64,000 nt of DNA from Nemertoderma westbladi (GCA_032718475.1 JAUCBJ010001873.1:1-64000), one strand, 5' to 3'; shown: positions 35,501-46,439, counted from the first letter of the stretch. Numbers and translations: made by a program. The notes: generated by a model not told the origin, from the sequence alone.

Positions 35501-35639
35501 ATTTACTGTAATGTCAGACTGTCTCTTACCTAATCAGTTTGTCGTTAATTAAGTTGATTATTTAGTTTTGCAACATTTCTTATATAGGTTCATATTTAAC
35601 ATTTCAATAAATATTTTTGTGAAAATTTAATCAGCCTAC
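32515..35639. other. Noncoding; presumed downstream intron of the globin gene
   Basis: If the globin gene at 35,640-41,218 continues on the minus strand, this is intron 2. I looked for the last globin exon here and did not find one. The stretch is AT-rich. A 13-bp minisatellite (gcacagcaaccca, four copies) is at 33,278-33,329. Confidence 0.45.
33278..33329 (+). repeat. Minisatellite, 13-bp unit, 4 copies
   Basis: Four perfect copies of gcacagcaaccca, followed by a decayed gctcagc. Confidence 0.92.
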
Positions 35640-38600
35640 CTCAATTAAAAAAGGTTTTGCCATGTAGCCAACGTGCCGTTTCCCAAGTTCGATAAGAACA
35701 TTACTTAAATGTTCTTCATCATTTGATTCAACGTTTTCCATCCCTCTCATAACAAGACCCATAATTTTCATTCCATGTCTCCTCAATATTTTATTTGCTT
35801 CTTCATCATCGATTCCATCTTCAATAAATATGCTTTTACAATCAGGATGATCCTCAAACAACCTATTAAGTATTTTAAACAAATAAAACACAACAGTTAA
35901 CAAAAAGAATACAAAGGTGAACAAATCTTGCGTAATAGTTTAGTAATGGAAGACAACATTTAAAGAAAATAATAAGACTTAGAAAATCATAACCGTCAAT
36001 TAACAAAATGCGAAAATAATAAGAGTTAGAAAATCATAGCCGTCAATTGACTAATGAACAAGGCGGGGTATGTGATTCAGATTGGGAAGCATTAAGGCAT
36101 AAATGTCTCATTGAATGTATTTTTCATGTATTTTTATGTTGTGTGTCACTCAATGCGAATATCACTCACTGACTTACTTGTGGAGGAAGAGCAGGCCATC
36201 TTCCAAAGCTAATTATTGAATTATTAGCAAAATCATCACCCTGTTTAAAAACCATCAACCTTTCTAAAAACTACCATGGAAACTATCTGATTTAGTTATC
36301 TGAATGATCCTAAATAGGATATGGGATCCCTTTTAAAGGATATTGTATTCAACATTTATTAACAACATTTTATTAAGTGTACCCCATGTTTGCTTGTGAT
36401 AGGGTGGTGGCATGAAGAGAAGGAGCTGATAATCTAATAAATCTTGACTTTGTAGATGCCTTAGTTTATTTTAACATTAAATGAAATGCACCAAATGTAG
36501 CTTGAAATGTAGTTAGAGAGTCAGCAGCCTCCTTCAAATATTATAAACTATTAAACAAAATTAAAAAAAAAATCAAAAAATTATTAAAAATTATTCATAA
36601 AACAAAAAATTCACGTTCGGCAGGGCCTTCGCCTTGGCGCACACGTAAGTACAGATAAACCTGAAGAATCCGAATAAAGGTATTCTAGATTGCAACGATA
36701 ATAATAATCAAATAGCTTTATTCAACAAAAGTCAAAAAAATGGACAACGGACAGAAAGCAGACAATCAGACAGTAGGCACAAAAAGACAGTCCAGTTAGC
36801 AGTCTGTTGCAGTTAGTACTGTAGTGTGTGTCATAAACAAAGATACTGCAGTTTGTGGCGCCACAAGCCCCCCCCCCCCCCCCCCCCCCCCAGAGGAGGA
36901 CTACGACGCGATGATAGCTGCCTGGAAACGAACTGTCTGATAGAGCGGCCTGACCTGGAAGTTAGTAGTGGCGCTGGAGGAGGCAGGATTGGTGTAGGAG
37001 GCGGCGCTGGAGTCGGCACAGCTTGACGACCTGCGACTTCTGCCCAAGTAGGTGGTGGCCGCGAGATGTAAGCCAGCTTCAGCCTATCGATGGAGACGTT
37101 ATCCGGCTTGCCATTCACTTCTAGGGTGTAGTGCTTGTCGTGTTGTGCCAGGATCTTGAAGGGTCCATTGTATGGCCGCTCCAGCGGTTGTTTGGCCTTC
37201 TTGTCCACGCGGACATAGACGTAGCCAGTGGCTGCAAGGTGGGCTGGCACCTGCGGCGTGCGTTCGGTGTGATGTGCTGGTGGAGGTGGGAGAGCCTTGC
37301 GCATGTCTGCCTGTAGCTGGTGGGCGAACGTCTCTGACGGCTGCAAGGTGCGGGCATCGTGAGACTGGAAGAACTCGCCCGGGAGGCGGAGGGACTCGCC
37401 ATACACTAGATCGGCCGGCGAGCAGTCAGGGTCCTCTCGCCACGCTGAGCGGATGCCGAGCATGACGAGGGGCAACTCGTTCATCCAGTTCGGCCCTGTG
37501 GTACAGGCCTTGATGGCTGCCTTTAGCTGCCTGTGCAGGCGCTCAACCATGCCATTGGCCTGCGGGTGGTATGCTGTGGTCTGGGAGGCGGCGATGCCCA
37601 ACAGCTTGTTCACCTCAGCCCAGAGGTCCGACATGAACTGGGGCCCTCGATCCGAGGTGATGTCTATGGGGACTCCGAAGTTAGAGATCCAGTGCCGGAT
37701 AAAGTTCTTCGAGATCGTCGTTGTGATCGAGTCTGGCATCGGGATTGCCACTGGCCACCTGGTGAAGCGGTCGACGATGGTGAGCAGGTACTTCATACCT
37801 TCACTCTCGGGTAGGGGACCGACCAGATCGATGTGGAGGCTGCTGAAGCGTCCACTCGGCGGAGCGCGGGTGACGAGGGGAGCTCGGACGTGTCGGTGGA
37901 TCTTGGAAGCCTGACAGCCATGGCACTCCTGGCACCAACGGCAGACGTCACGCTTGATGCCGTGCCAGACGAACCTGGAGGCCACGGCCTTCTGCGTGGG
38001 TCGGGCGCCAGCGTGAGAAAGATTGTGAATCGAGTCGAAAGCGCGCCGAGTCCACTCGCTGGGCAGGACTGGTCGTGGCAAGCCCGTGGAGACGTCATAG
38101 AGCACCGTCACTGCGCCGAATGGTATGTCACGGAGCACGAGGCCGCTGATTGCGGTCTGATAGGCGGCCATCTCGTCTATGCTGTCGGCTTGCGCAGTGG
38201 CCAGGATATTGTAGTCGATCGTGGAGATCGCACTGGGGTTGGGGTGCAGCAGGAGAGCAAACTTGTTAGCGCGGCCATCATGCACCGTGTCGATTCTGGA
38301 GAGGGCATCGGCCACCACGTTGTGTTTGCCTTGTACATGCTGCAAATCCGTGGTGAACTCGGCGATGTACGAGAGGTGGCGGGTCTGGCGAGGCGAGCGA
38401 TCAGCTGCACTTGACATCGTGAAGGTTAACGGTTTGTGGTCCGTGTAGAGCGTGAACCTGCGTCCTTCAACGAAGTGGGCGAAGTGTTTGACAGCCAGGT
38501 AGGCGGCTAGGAGTTCCCGGTCAAAGGCGCTGTATTTCTTCTCAGCGACAGAAAGTTTCTTGGAGAAGAATGCGATCGGGACCCACCTACCTTGCTGGAG

Positions 38601-41218
38601 CTGGACGTCCTCCAGAGCGTCCGGATACTGCGAAGGCCGACGGGCTAGCCCGCAACTCCCTGGCCTCGACGACTCGGTCGGCAGCCTGGGCGAGTTCGTC
38701 AAGGCTGGGTAGGTCCTGCGCGGCCAACACTGCGCGGACCTCAATTGGGAGCTGGGCGAGAAAGAGTGCGCGACGGAGCGTTTCGGGGTCGTTGTTGAGT
38801 CCCCGGATCCAGCGTAGAAGGGCGGTAGGTTTCTTGTCTCCAAGTCCGGAGAGGGAGAGGAGCTCGGCGTCCTTCTGTGCCTGGGACTTGGCAAAGGCGG
38901 TGCACAGAGCCAGTTTGATCGCGTCATACCTGTTGGTGGCCGGTGGGTTGAGCAGGGTGGCCCTCACCTCCGACGCTGTCGCGTTGTCCAGGGCCATCAC
39001 CACGTAGTTAAACTTAGTGTCGTCAGCCACGATCGCGCGGGTGGCGAACTGAGCTTCGACGCGCGTAAACCAGACGTCCGGGTTATCGGTCCAGAAGTCA
39101 GGGAGTTTGATAGAGACGGCGTTGGCGGTCGCTAGAGCGGACGGCTGTACTGGTAGCTGAAGGTCCTTGAGAGCGTGAGTGTGGGCTTGTATGTCGGTTT
39201 GTTCCATCTTAAGTTCTTTGCGTCTGGGTCACCAATGAAGAATCTGAATAAAGGTATTCTAGATTGCAACGATAATAATAATCAAATAGCTTTATTCAAC
39301 AAAAGTCAGAAAAAATGGACAACGGACAGAAAGCAGACAATCAGACAGTAGGCACAAAAAGACAGTCCAGTTAGCAGTCTGTTGCAGTTAGTACTGTAGT
39401 GTGTGTCATAAACAAAGATACTGCAGTTTGTGGCGCCACAAACCTTTGCGTTGAGGTACAATTAGTAGACCTAGCCATTCGCCCCCTAGAGCGGTCGACT
39501 CGACAGATGAACTAAAGAAGTCTGTATGTGTGTATAATTCTAAACTTTTTATAGACTACATGTGTACCAATGTTGGTTCCATTTCATTGGAACCATTCAT
39601 TCCAATTTGGTTGACCGACTTATTAGGTTTCAAACATTTCCAACATCTTGAGAGCCTCTCTCATGAAAAGGACCTTATTCAATTGTAATATATTGCGCTG
39701 CTCGAATACTTGTCAAAAAACAGAAGAGCCATGTGAGTGAATAATACCAAACCAATAAAGGACATAATTAAGGGAGTAATAACAGTGGATATAATATTGA
39801 CAATCGATTGAATCATGTATGCTAACTACTCTAATATTACTTTATTATATATTATTATGTATTATTGGTGTTTACATTATTCGCTCCGCACGTGCAATAA
39901 CTCCTATTGGTGAGAATAGTAGTTAACTAGTAGATATCAAATATACATTGCAAGTCATTAAAAGAATCGGATAAGGATCTTTCGATATTCTCACCCCCAT
40001 GACGAAAGATATCCCTTTAGTGACGTTTGATGAAGGAGAGTTCCCTTGCAAGCCATTCATTACGTTGTAACTAATATATCAAGTTTGAGAAAATAAATGA
40101 CAAAAATTAGCGAAAAAAACACAACACAAAAACACGCAATAGATGCGAAGAGTCTCGAAGAGACCCTAAATAGATTCAGCGTGGTCTCCCTGTGATTTTT
40201 TTCCATCATCATTCCCCTCCACCCACACCTCCCCCCCCCCCCCCCCCCTCCCTCAGCACAGAGACTATTATTAACATCCAAACATTTCGATGGACAGGTC
40301 TACTAATTACACCCCTATGCTAAGGCTCACGTGGCTCGCCCCCACATTATTGATGACATCAGATTACTAAGACGAACAGCAGCAATATTATTATAGTAAA
40401 ATCTCCCACCGCGACTATACAGCTTGCTCATGTATTATTATATCTTGGTTTTTGGGTCGAATACGTTTAAGAAGAGTTCCAAAGATAGTTCCGTGCCCAG
40501 GTCACTGTTAAACATCACGAGCTATGCCCTGTTGAAGGCCTGTTATTTGTAATTAAATACATGTTGGGTTGAAATATTGGCAATAACTGTTCATTTTTGA
40601 TCACCCTAAAGATCCACCACCTGCTTTGACTACTTTAAGAAGATTTCAACGTGGTAAATGGGAAACATTGGTATCCAAACATGTTTAAAATGCACCTTTC
40701 TACTGTTGCATTACTAATGGATTCAACCTACAAACATATCACCTTGCTTGTCCTGAGGAATTTATCGTCTCCCATTACTACCTGGAAGCCAGTGAATCGC
40801 ATAACTTCAGCTTCCCCAGCTTCTCGTGCATACAGGCCAAGAGTTTTTGTAAAATGGCAACAAACTACAGGAGTATGTTTGAAAATGCAGGTACTGTAGT
40901 AATGATGCAATCACTTCCGCAAGTGACAGCAGCAATGAAACAGAAATGTAGAAGCCGATTTAGGCTTTTTTTTCTTTTGTATGCAATTGCTCATATAATT
41001 TGTTAAAATATATATACATCAAAATCCAACCAACCACAACTTCATGTTACCTCCTGTTTAACTTACCTGGTCAGTAACATAACACCTATGGGTTCCAAAT
41101 CATCGCGAATTACATCGAAGGAATCTAGCAACAACAACTTTTGTTTTTTGGTCAATTGTGGCCGTTCCTCTGGTAATTTACTGACATCATTCGCCAAGTC
41201 ACTACCCCCGCAACCCAT
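35640..41218 (-). CDS. Globin X-like globin, exons 1 and 2 (3' end not found)
   Basis: A haem-binding globin. Exon 1 (41,218-41,067) starts MGCGGS, a Gly2/Cys3 N-terminus typical of the acylated, membrane-associated globin X group, followed by helix A/B sequence (LTKKQKLLLLDSFDVIRDDL). It ends CTG ACC AG before GTAAGT. Exon 2 (35,862-35,640, after ..CTTAATAG) adds G to complete Arg51 and runs LFEDHPDCKSIF (Phe63 at CD1), RRHGMKIM (distal His80, E7) and LGKRHVGY (proximal His114, F8), ending at Glu125 before GTAGGC. The introns are phase 2 at B12.2 and phase 0 at G7.0, the ancestral globin positions, and exon 2 is 223 nt. Intron 1 (35,863-41,066) contains a Ty3/gypsy element. Helices G-H were not found, so intactness is unproven. 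Assignment to globin X rests on the N-terminus and distal-helix sequence. Confidence 0.85.
36662..36865 (-). repeat. 3' LTR of the Ty3/gypsy element
   Basis: Carries the terminal palindrome TGTGGCGCCACA at 36,854-36,865. Differences from the other LTR are rare, for example gaatccgaata against gaatctgaata. Confidence 0.95.
36831..38630 (-). pseudogene. Ty3/gypsy pol fragment: RNase H, integrase, chromodomain-like tail region
   Basis: The frame runs from FFSKKLSVAEKKYSAFDREL (RNase H, with YTDHKPLTF and ADALSR) to the integrase zinc finger (HNLSHAG, then CRWCQECHGC). The integrase core has D in LHIDLVGPLP, D in ITSDRGPQF and E in NGMVERLHRQ, a complete catalytic triad. The C-terminus is proline-rich and reads through the G-run and into the LTR before stopping at 36,831. 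RNase H is in a different frame from gag, and no RT (YxDD) or protease is present. The domains look undamaged, but the element cannot move without help in trans. Confidence 0.92.
36868..36891 (-). repeat. Expanded polypurine tract (24 G on the minus strand)
   Basis: The run of 24 C on the plus strand lies just inside the 3' LTR, exactly where plus-strand DNA priming occurs. It also encodes a polyglycine stretch at the end of the pol frame. Confidence 0.85.
38587..39207 (-). CDS. Ty3/gypsy gag N-terminal part
   Basis: The ATG at 39,207 lies 29 nt from the LTR edge. The sequence IKLPDFWTDNPDVWFTRVEA, then FATRAI..DDTKFNYVV, is typical of the gag of a widespread invertebrate gypsy group. Helical capsid-like sequence continues to about residue 190. 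The zinc knuckle expected further on is lost at the deletion junction near 38,630, after which the frame runs a few codons to a stop. Confidence 0.8.
   Translation of the reverse strand: MEQTDIQAHTHALKDLQLPVQPSALATANAVSIKLPDFWTDNPDVWFTRVEAQFATRAIVADDTKFNYVVMALDNATASEVRATLLNPPATNRYDAIKLALCTAFAKSQAQKDAELLSLSGLGDKKPTALLRWIRGLNNDPETLRRALFLAQLPIEVRAVLAAQDLPSLDELAQAADRVVEARELRASPSAFAVSGRSGGRPAPAR
39236..39440 (-). repeat. 5' LTR of the Ty3/gypsy element, with adjacent primer-binding site
   Basis: Near-identical to 36,662-36,865. The adjoining TTGGTGACCCAGACGC complements a tRNA 3' end (CCA). Confidence 0.95.
39441..41066. other. Remainder of globin intron 1
   Basis: Noncoding. Contains an 18-nt poly-C (40,231-40,248) next to a CCCTCC-rich stretch. 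The donor splice site of exon 1 (GTAAGT on the minus strand) is at 41,066-41,061. Confidence 0.6.
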
Positions 41219-41912
41219 TCTAAGTTACCAAATAGTTTCCTTATAAGGTCGCAAAGGTAACTACTACTACTAAGTCAGGCGAGAGCGGACAAAGTATATT
41301 TATTATATTTTTTTATATGATATTATTGATATTTTTCAATACGCGATATTTTTACTCGCGATTTTTTTCAATTTAACCACCATTATGTCTAGAACAGATC
41401 ATATCTATTACCTGTATTTTTCTACTGCAGTATTAATACTACAATGTAGGTACATACGCAGTACTCTTTTTATCAACTACAATTTTTCAGTAGAATAATT
41501 TTACATTTACACTTTGGACAATATTTCGGAAATTCAAAGGCTAATAAGTATAAACTGCATCCGTAAAACAACGTGGGAAAACGTTACTATCTTGCCAACA
41601 AAACTTCAACAATAGGTTTTGTTGGGCTCAGCCCAGCAATCTTCCTTAAAACATCCAATCACGCACTGCTGTAACAATAAGTGGTTGATTGGTCCATCCA
41701 CATTGGTTACTTATCCTAATATATAATACAGCAGTACGGAGCTGTTGGTGATGCTGAATTACCAACCATTTCACAACCATAACGTATTGTACATACACGA
41801 AGTGGGGCCTTTATATAATTGCGCGTAATGTGCCATTATGGACCCACCCCCTAATAGTGTCAGTTTGCTAATGCTCCGCCAACTTCGTGGCTCACCCAAT
41901 ATACATAGCCCT
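41219..41912. other. Upstream region of the globin gene
   Basis: Presumed 5' UTR and promoter side of the minus-strand globin gene; no TATA box was identified with confidence. 41,868-41,910 (gctccgccaacttcgtggctc) is found in reverse at 54,120-54,142, so it belongs to a dispersed repeat. Confidence 0.4.
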
Positions 41913-42605
41913 CCTACTACTACTATTATCGCGAGATTATTCTCATCTTCAAGGACAGTGTCCGTTAAGAGGCATCTCAGGAAAATCATGGGTTGTCAAT
42001 CATGCTTATTTTCTCTATGGGGTTGCCAAAGCACTAGTTTGTGCACAGGCGTGTCCTCATGGCGAAAGCGATGTCCTGTAAAGCGGAAGCGGTTCCGTTC
42101 ATGAGTCAAGCTTGGAGGAACCAAAGATACACCTCCAATGTTATATAGTGTCTGGTTGTAGATGTGTGCATTGTACTTGACACAGTGAACCAGGTGTAGC
42201 ATTCTTGTGATTGTGCCATCCAGAGATTTGGTGTCCTTATCAGTTAGAACCCAGCATGGACTCCCATAGAGGAGTACTGAAACTACTGCTGCTCTAAATA
42301 ATCGGACCCTAAGTTTCAGATGTATTCTGTGTGGCTTCCAAATCCTGGAAATCCCATTAAATGCTGTCAATGTCTTTCCCTGGCTTGCCCTATTCGAAGG
42401 TCCTCACCTGACTTCCTGACATGACCATGATCCCGGGTAACAGCAGTCGTCCACATGCTCAAGAATACCATCCTTTGAGCTTATGCTTATACAATCAGAG
42501 ATTTTCAACAGCCTTCAATTCAGCAAAGGAGATATCGCCAATGGGAATATCTGGCAGAACAGAGTCTGACACTTTTACTTCTATAAAGTTATCTGGCAAT
42601 ACCCT
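41913..42605 (-). mobile_element. EN-RT family 1 LINE, copy E, with internal deletion
   Basis: The minus strand shows RIWKPHRIHLKLRVRLFRAAVV, LYGSPCW, MLHLVHCVKYNAHIYNQTLY and FTGHRFRHED, the family C-terminus. At about 42,490-42,605 it jumps to the linker sequence found at 26,540-26,640 in copy C (reverse complement of ..gcaatacc..agatattcccattggcgatatctcc). The whole RT palm is therefore deleted between these parts. The last 100 bp of the 3' end are also missing or rearranged. Confidence 0.85.
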
Positions 42606-43640
42606 CCCTGCCCTAACCTTGGTGGTGGGGCTTTACCTCAAAGTCAGCAAGTTGATCGATTTCCATAGCCCCCCTAGTGGTTCGTTACCCTTAATTAATC
42701 TTCACTTTCCATCTCACAACGCAAACACGACTTATACGAGCCAGGTTATATTGTTTTCCTTACCTGAAAGGACTTTGAGCTTGACTTCGATATTAATATC
42801 CCATCCCTGTTACTTATTTAGAATAGATAGTGATAATTTTATACCTAAGGGGGGACAAGTAAGTAGTGCCAAACTATCATCAATCAGTTTCAAGTCCTAT
42901 ACTGAGCAGTGTATCGTATGTACTGTACTGTACAGAAAGAATACTGCCATATTATTGTAATACTGTAAATAGCACAATAATACTTAATCTACATCAATGT
43001 GTTAGCTAAACTACATACTTTTGTAGAATAATTAATGTTGTTAATTAATTAATAGTAATTTATTAATAGTAATATTAATAATTAAGTAATACTAAATAAT
43101 AATAATATTAGTAGTTTTGAAATTATCCTTAAACTAGTAGTAAATTAATAGAATGTTTTTACTGCCACTACTACGGAATGTGTGTGCTGTTTGTTCGTGG
43201 TTGAGTTTTGCCATTAGTGCAGCAACGGACGAAACAATTTATTTAATTTTAACTTAATTAATGGTGATTTTATTTTATAATTTTATACTTCTCGACTGAT
43301 GGGGAGTATTATTACCGGCATAGCATTCTTAATGCCCGGTAAGCATCACAGTACGCCAATTGTAGATTGCATGGTTGTGGCATAAATTCTTTGTTAATCC
43401 ATCATAGTCTCTCAATGTGCAGCTGCAATGCAGTAGGTATAGATAGAGATTATAGGGTAAATAATTAATGTTGGAAGAGCAACCAACTGTACATTATTAT
43501 AATATCGTTCACATCGTCACACTCCAGGGTCGCTTTCCACCCTCAATAAATAATATATATTTTTTTTATTATATCGACGAATAATGCCTTCTATATTTCG
43601 CTGTCCTCCATAAATAAAAATAAAATATATATCGATGTAT
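42606..43640. other. Intergenic, AT-rich
   Basis: No gene. A stretch of TTAATTAATAGTAATTTATTAATAG-like low complexity lies at 43,030-43,100. At 43,310-43,440 there is a weak resemblance to the family 1 3' end (ccggcatagcattcttaatgcc..gcagctgcaatgca). Confidence 0.45.
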
Positions 43641-44131
43641 TACTAGGATCGGCATGCTGCTTTGCAGCTGCATTTTTAAGAATGCTGTACCGGCTTGTCG
43701 ACAAAATTGCGCCGCCACAACTCCCTATCACCCATGACATTTGCTAGATCATCCGCATCTTCAAGTCCTGTGTCCTTTAAGATGCATCTCAAGAAAGTCA
43801 TGGGCTGTCCACCATGCTTATTCATTCCATGAGGCTACCAAAGCACAAGATTATGCACTGGCTGATCCTCACGGCGAAAGCAATGTCCTGCAAAGCGGAG
43901 GCGACTTTGTTCTAGTGTTAAGCTTGGGTGAACCAATGAGGCACCTCCAATACTATATAGTGTCTGGTTGGAGATGTGTGCATTGTACTTGACACAATGA
44001 ACCCGGCGTAGCATTCTTGTGAATGTGCCATCCAGAGCTTTGGTGTCCTCAGCAGTTAGAGCCCAGCATGGACTCCCATAGAGGAGTACTGAAACTACTG
44101 CTGCTCTAAATAATCGGACCTTATTGGGCAT
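43641..44131 (-). mobile_element. EN-RT family 1 LINE, copy F, short 5'-truncated insertion
   Basis: Minus-strand C-terminal end (KVRLFRAAVVSVLLYGSPCW, MLRRVHCVKYNAHISNQTLY, FAGHCFRREDQPVHNLVLW) down to the (TAG)n tail. The direct repeat tatcgatgtat at 43,630-43,640 and 44,132-44,142 is an 11-bp target duplication. A few extra bases at the 5' junction (ttgggca) are of the kind left by LINE integration. Confidence 0.92.
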
Positions 44132-44142
44132 TATCGATGTAT

Positions 44143-45060
44143 AATGCCTTCTACATTCCTTCTGCTTACCGGCAGCTTCTTGCCATCGAGTCCTGTAGAG
44201 AAATCTACTGTTGGTTGCCAAGACGAACCGGAATCGATATCATTACGAGACGCAGGGCACTGGCCGTAGGTGTATTATCATTCTGATAGAAACTTAAAAT
44301 AATATATTAAACCTTCTCAAGAGAAGAGGGTTTACCTAAACTAACGTTAATTAATATTAAACTTTGAGACGGGGGTGGGGATTGGGCGCAAATCCCATCT
44401 TGGCGAATTAATATACCGCCTCAATGTTAAATTCTCAATTTAGGGAAAGGATCAGGTTACAGTGGCATGTTATGTTAACCAAAACAATAATCTAAACACA
44501 ATAGAACAGGGCCAGTTTTATTGTTGAGAATAATCAGCTGTTATTTGTGTCAAATTTCCCTTGGAGAGGGATGAACTTTTATTGCGTCCAGTTTCCTCCC
44601 ATACCTGTTAACTTTATATCTAAATTTACCATAATTATTGAGGTATTATTGTTATTATTGTCTTTTTATATAACAAATATTTAAAAAATGACTTATTATA
44701 TTTATTATGAAAATAAATTAAATTAGTTAATTATTTTAGTTTATTATTGAATTTATTTGAGTCAGACAGTATTATGACTGTCTGGTAAGTTGTCAATACT
44801 CCAAATCTAGTCTAGGCCATTACTGTTATTCATAATATTATTTTACTTTATTTTAAGGAACTGACTGACTCTTCCTATCTATAAACATATATAGGAAGAA
44901 CTTGGTAACTCTTTTTTATTATTATACTTTTTATATCATGTAATACCGAAATCCTAAATAATAATCTTATTGAAACTTGTTAACTTTTGTTATGTTCAAG
45001 AAAACAACACATCTTTTATTAGTCTGATCTTTATTTATCTGATATTTTTTTAGTATCATA
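44143..45060. other. Intergenic; upstream of the deiodinase
   Basis: AT-rich with no repeat identified. The promoter of the deiodinase should lie here or in its 3' part; no motif is strong enough to name. Confidence 0.4.
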
Positions 45061-45069
45061 ATGAAGTAG
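45061..45069 (+). promoter_or_regulatory. Minimal upstream ORF (M-K-stop) before the deiodinase start
   Basis: ATG AAG TAG lies 2 nt before the ATG at 45,072. The downstream start has the better context (G at -3, G at +4), so this uORF might modestly affect initiation if it is within the mRNA, which is not known. Confidence 0.35.
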
Positions 45070-45071
45070 AC

Positions 45072-46329
45072 ATGGATAGCGTTTTGGATATGTTTATGAC
45101 GATGCATCGTTTGATGATCACAACTTATGTATATATATTTTTGTTTCTTCTACATACTATTGCCCGCTCCCTACCATACTTACCTGCTTTTATGACTCGC
45201 CGCATTCTGGGGCCTTTGAAACTAATTGGTTGTAAACTAAACTTTGGAGACTTTGTGGAGGTCTGCCAGTCTATGACCATCACATGGCACACATTCCGTG
45301 CTCTTTACCTCTCACGGTTAGCTGATTATGAGAAACAGGTTAAATACGGACTTCGGGTGAAGAACTTACCTGTTATTCCTGTTGCTAACGAATCGGGATT
45401 AGTTAAACTTTCTCCGCAAAGCGACACCTTTCTGTTTGATTATTCTAAACACAGACGCCCTCTTGTGTTGGTGCTTGGAAGTTGTTCATGACCCTCCTTT
45501 ATTTATTGGCTGTCTAGGATAAGGGAAATAGCACTCTCATATAAAGAAGTTTCAGATTTCCTTTGCGTCTATATTCAGGTAATTCTTATATTTAACCTTT
45601 CATGGTCAATTGACAGTAAAATGTTTTCATATAACAATTCTATAATTCTTAATCATAATCTATATTTTTAGGAAGCTTATCCCACTGATGGATGGTTTCT
45701 AAGGGGGTATTCCATTGTTCCACAACATAAAACTCTCGAAGAGAGAATGGCTGCCGCTAAATATTTCGTCAAATTAAATTCCGATATTCTCCAAGCATTC
45801 CCTGTGGCGGTTGATGACATTGACAATGCTTTGGGAAAGGTATGTAAACCTAAACTTTATATGTACAGTGAAGTAGGTAGAATTGAACACTTTATATGTA
45901 GGGCTACAGTACAGTAGGTAAGGTACAATAATACGACACTTTATTGACAAGTTTTTAACATCCAACACCGCCACACAGCCAGGTACCACATAAATATAGA
46001 ATGTAGCTATTTCATTGAAAAGACATTAATTAAACGCGAAATATATAATATTATTATTCAAGTAATTAATTGTTATTAATGTTATTAAATGTTACTAATC
46101 AACCAAAGTTCACAACCAATAGCACCGTTTTTATACCTCTATCTTTTCTTACATAATATTCCTTTTTTTATAGGCCTATGGAGTTTTGAACGAAAGACTT
46201 TATATCATCCAAAACGGTGTTTGTGTCTATGAAGGTGGAATGGGTCCTGTGAATTTTCGTCCAGAGGAGGTCGCTGATTGGCTATGTAAATATGAGAGCG
46301 AGTTAAAAATTAATGAACATCGTAGATAA
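45072..46329 (+). CDS. Iodothyronine deiodinase, selenoprotein, 3 exons
   Basis: Removes iodine from thyroid hormones or related iodinated tyrosines. Exons are 45,072-45,578, 45,672-45,839 and 46,174-46,329, with GT..AG introns, all phase 0; the product is 276 residues. A hydrophobic anchor (about residues 15-40) precedes the thioredoxin-fold domain. The active site reads GSCS-TGA-PSF: the in-frame TGA at 45,489-45,491 is Sec140, as in all deiodinases (GSxTUPPF). The frame continues afterwards with DFLCVYIQ, EAYPTDGW, DDIDNALGK, ERLYIIQNGVCVYEGGMGP and EEVADWL, all family landmarks. A SECIS lies in the 3' UTR. Oddity: the conserved EEAHxxDGW His is Tyr172 here, while the second conserved His (188, QHKTL) is kept with the same 16-residue spacing. 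The subtype (DIO1/2/3) cannot be assigned. Confidence 0.95.
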
Positions 46330-46439
46330 AACTTATATTGTCCGTTTTGTAACTAACTATGTACAGCTCGTCCTTGGTTTACATTCGCACGTAGTCTATC
46401 ACATTATCGCTTCGTTCGGTTATTTTTTACCTAGTTGCA

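Larger units (their letters stand above)
36662..39440 (-). mobile_element. Ty3/gypsy LTR retrotransposon, young, internally deleted
   Basis: Two LTRs of about 205 bp (36,662-36,865 and 39,236-39,440) differ at only a few positions. On the minus strand each runs TGTGGCGCCACA..ATTCTTCA. The primer-binding site TGGTGACCCAGACGC follows the 5' LTR at once (39,234 downward), and the polypurine tract before the 3' LTR is a G run. Flanks repeat aacc (36,658-36,661 and 39,441-39,444), a 4-bp target duplication, or 5 bp if one ambiguous A is counted. Inside, gag runs straight into RNase H, so protease and RT are missing. It sits in intron 1 of the globin gene, in the same orientation. The integrase style and PBS suggest the CsRn1-like group (inference). 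Confidence 0.93.

Noticed and set aside
35863-35924. Hydrophobic N-terminus of the 97-codon frame overlapping the globin exon
   Set aside because: It is intron sequence upstream of a good AG acceptor at 35,864-35,863; the real exon joins 41,067.
37453-39007. Plus-strand open frames opposite the gypsy gag-pol
   Set aside because: Shadows of the GC-rich coding strand; domains read only on the minus strand.
45072-45491. 139-residue open frame as a complete small membrane protein
   Set aside because: The terminal TGA is the selenocysteine codon of a deiodinase; homology and splicing continue in frame, and a SECIS is present.
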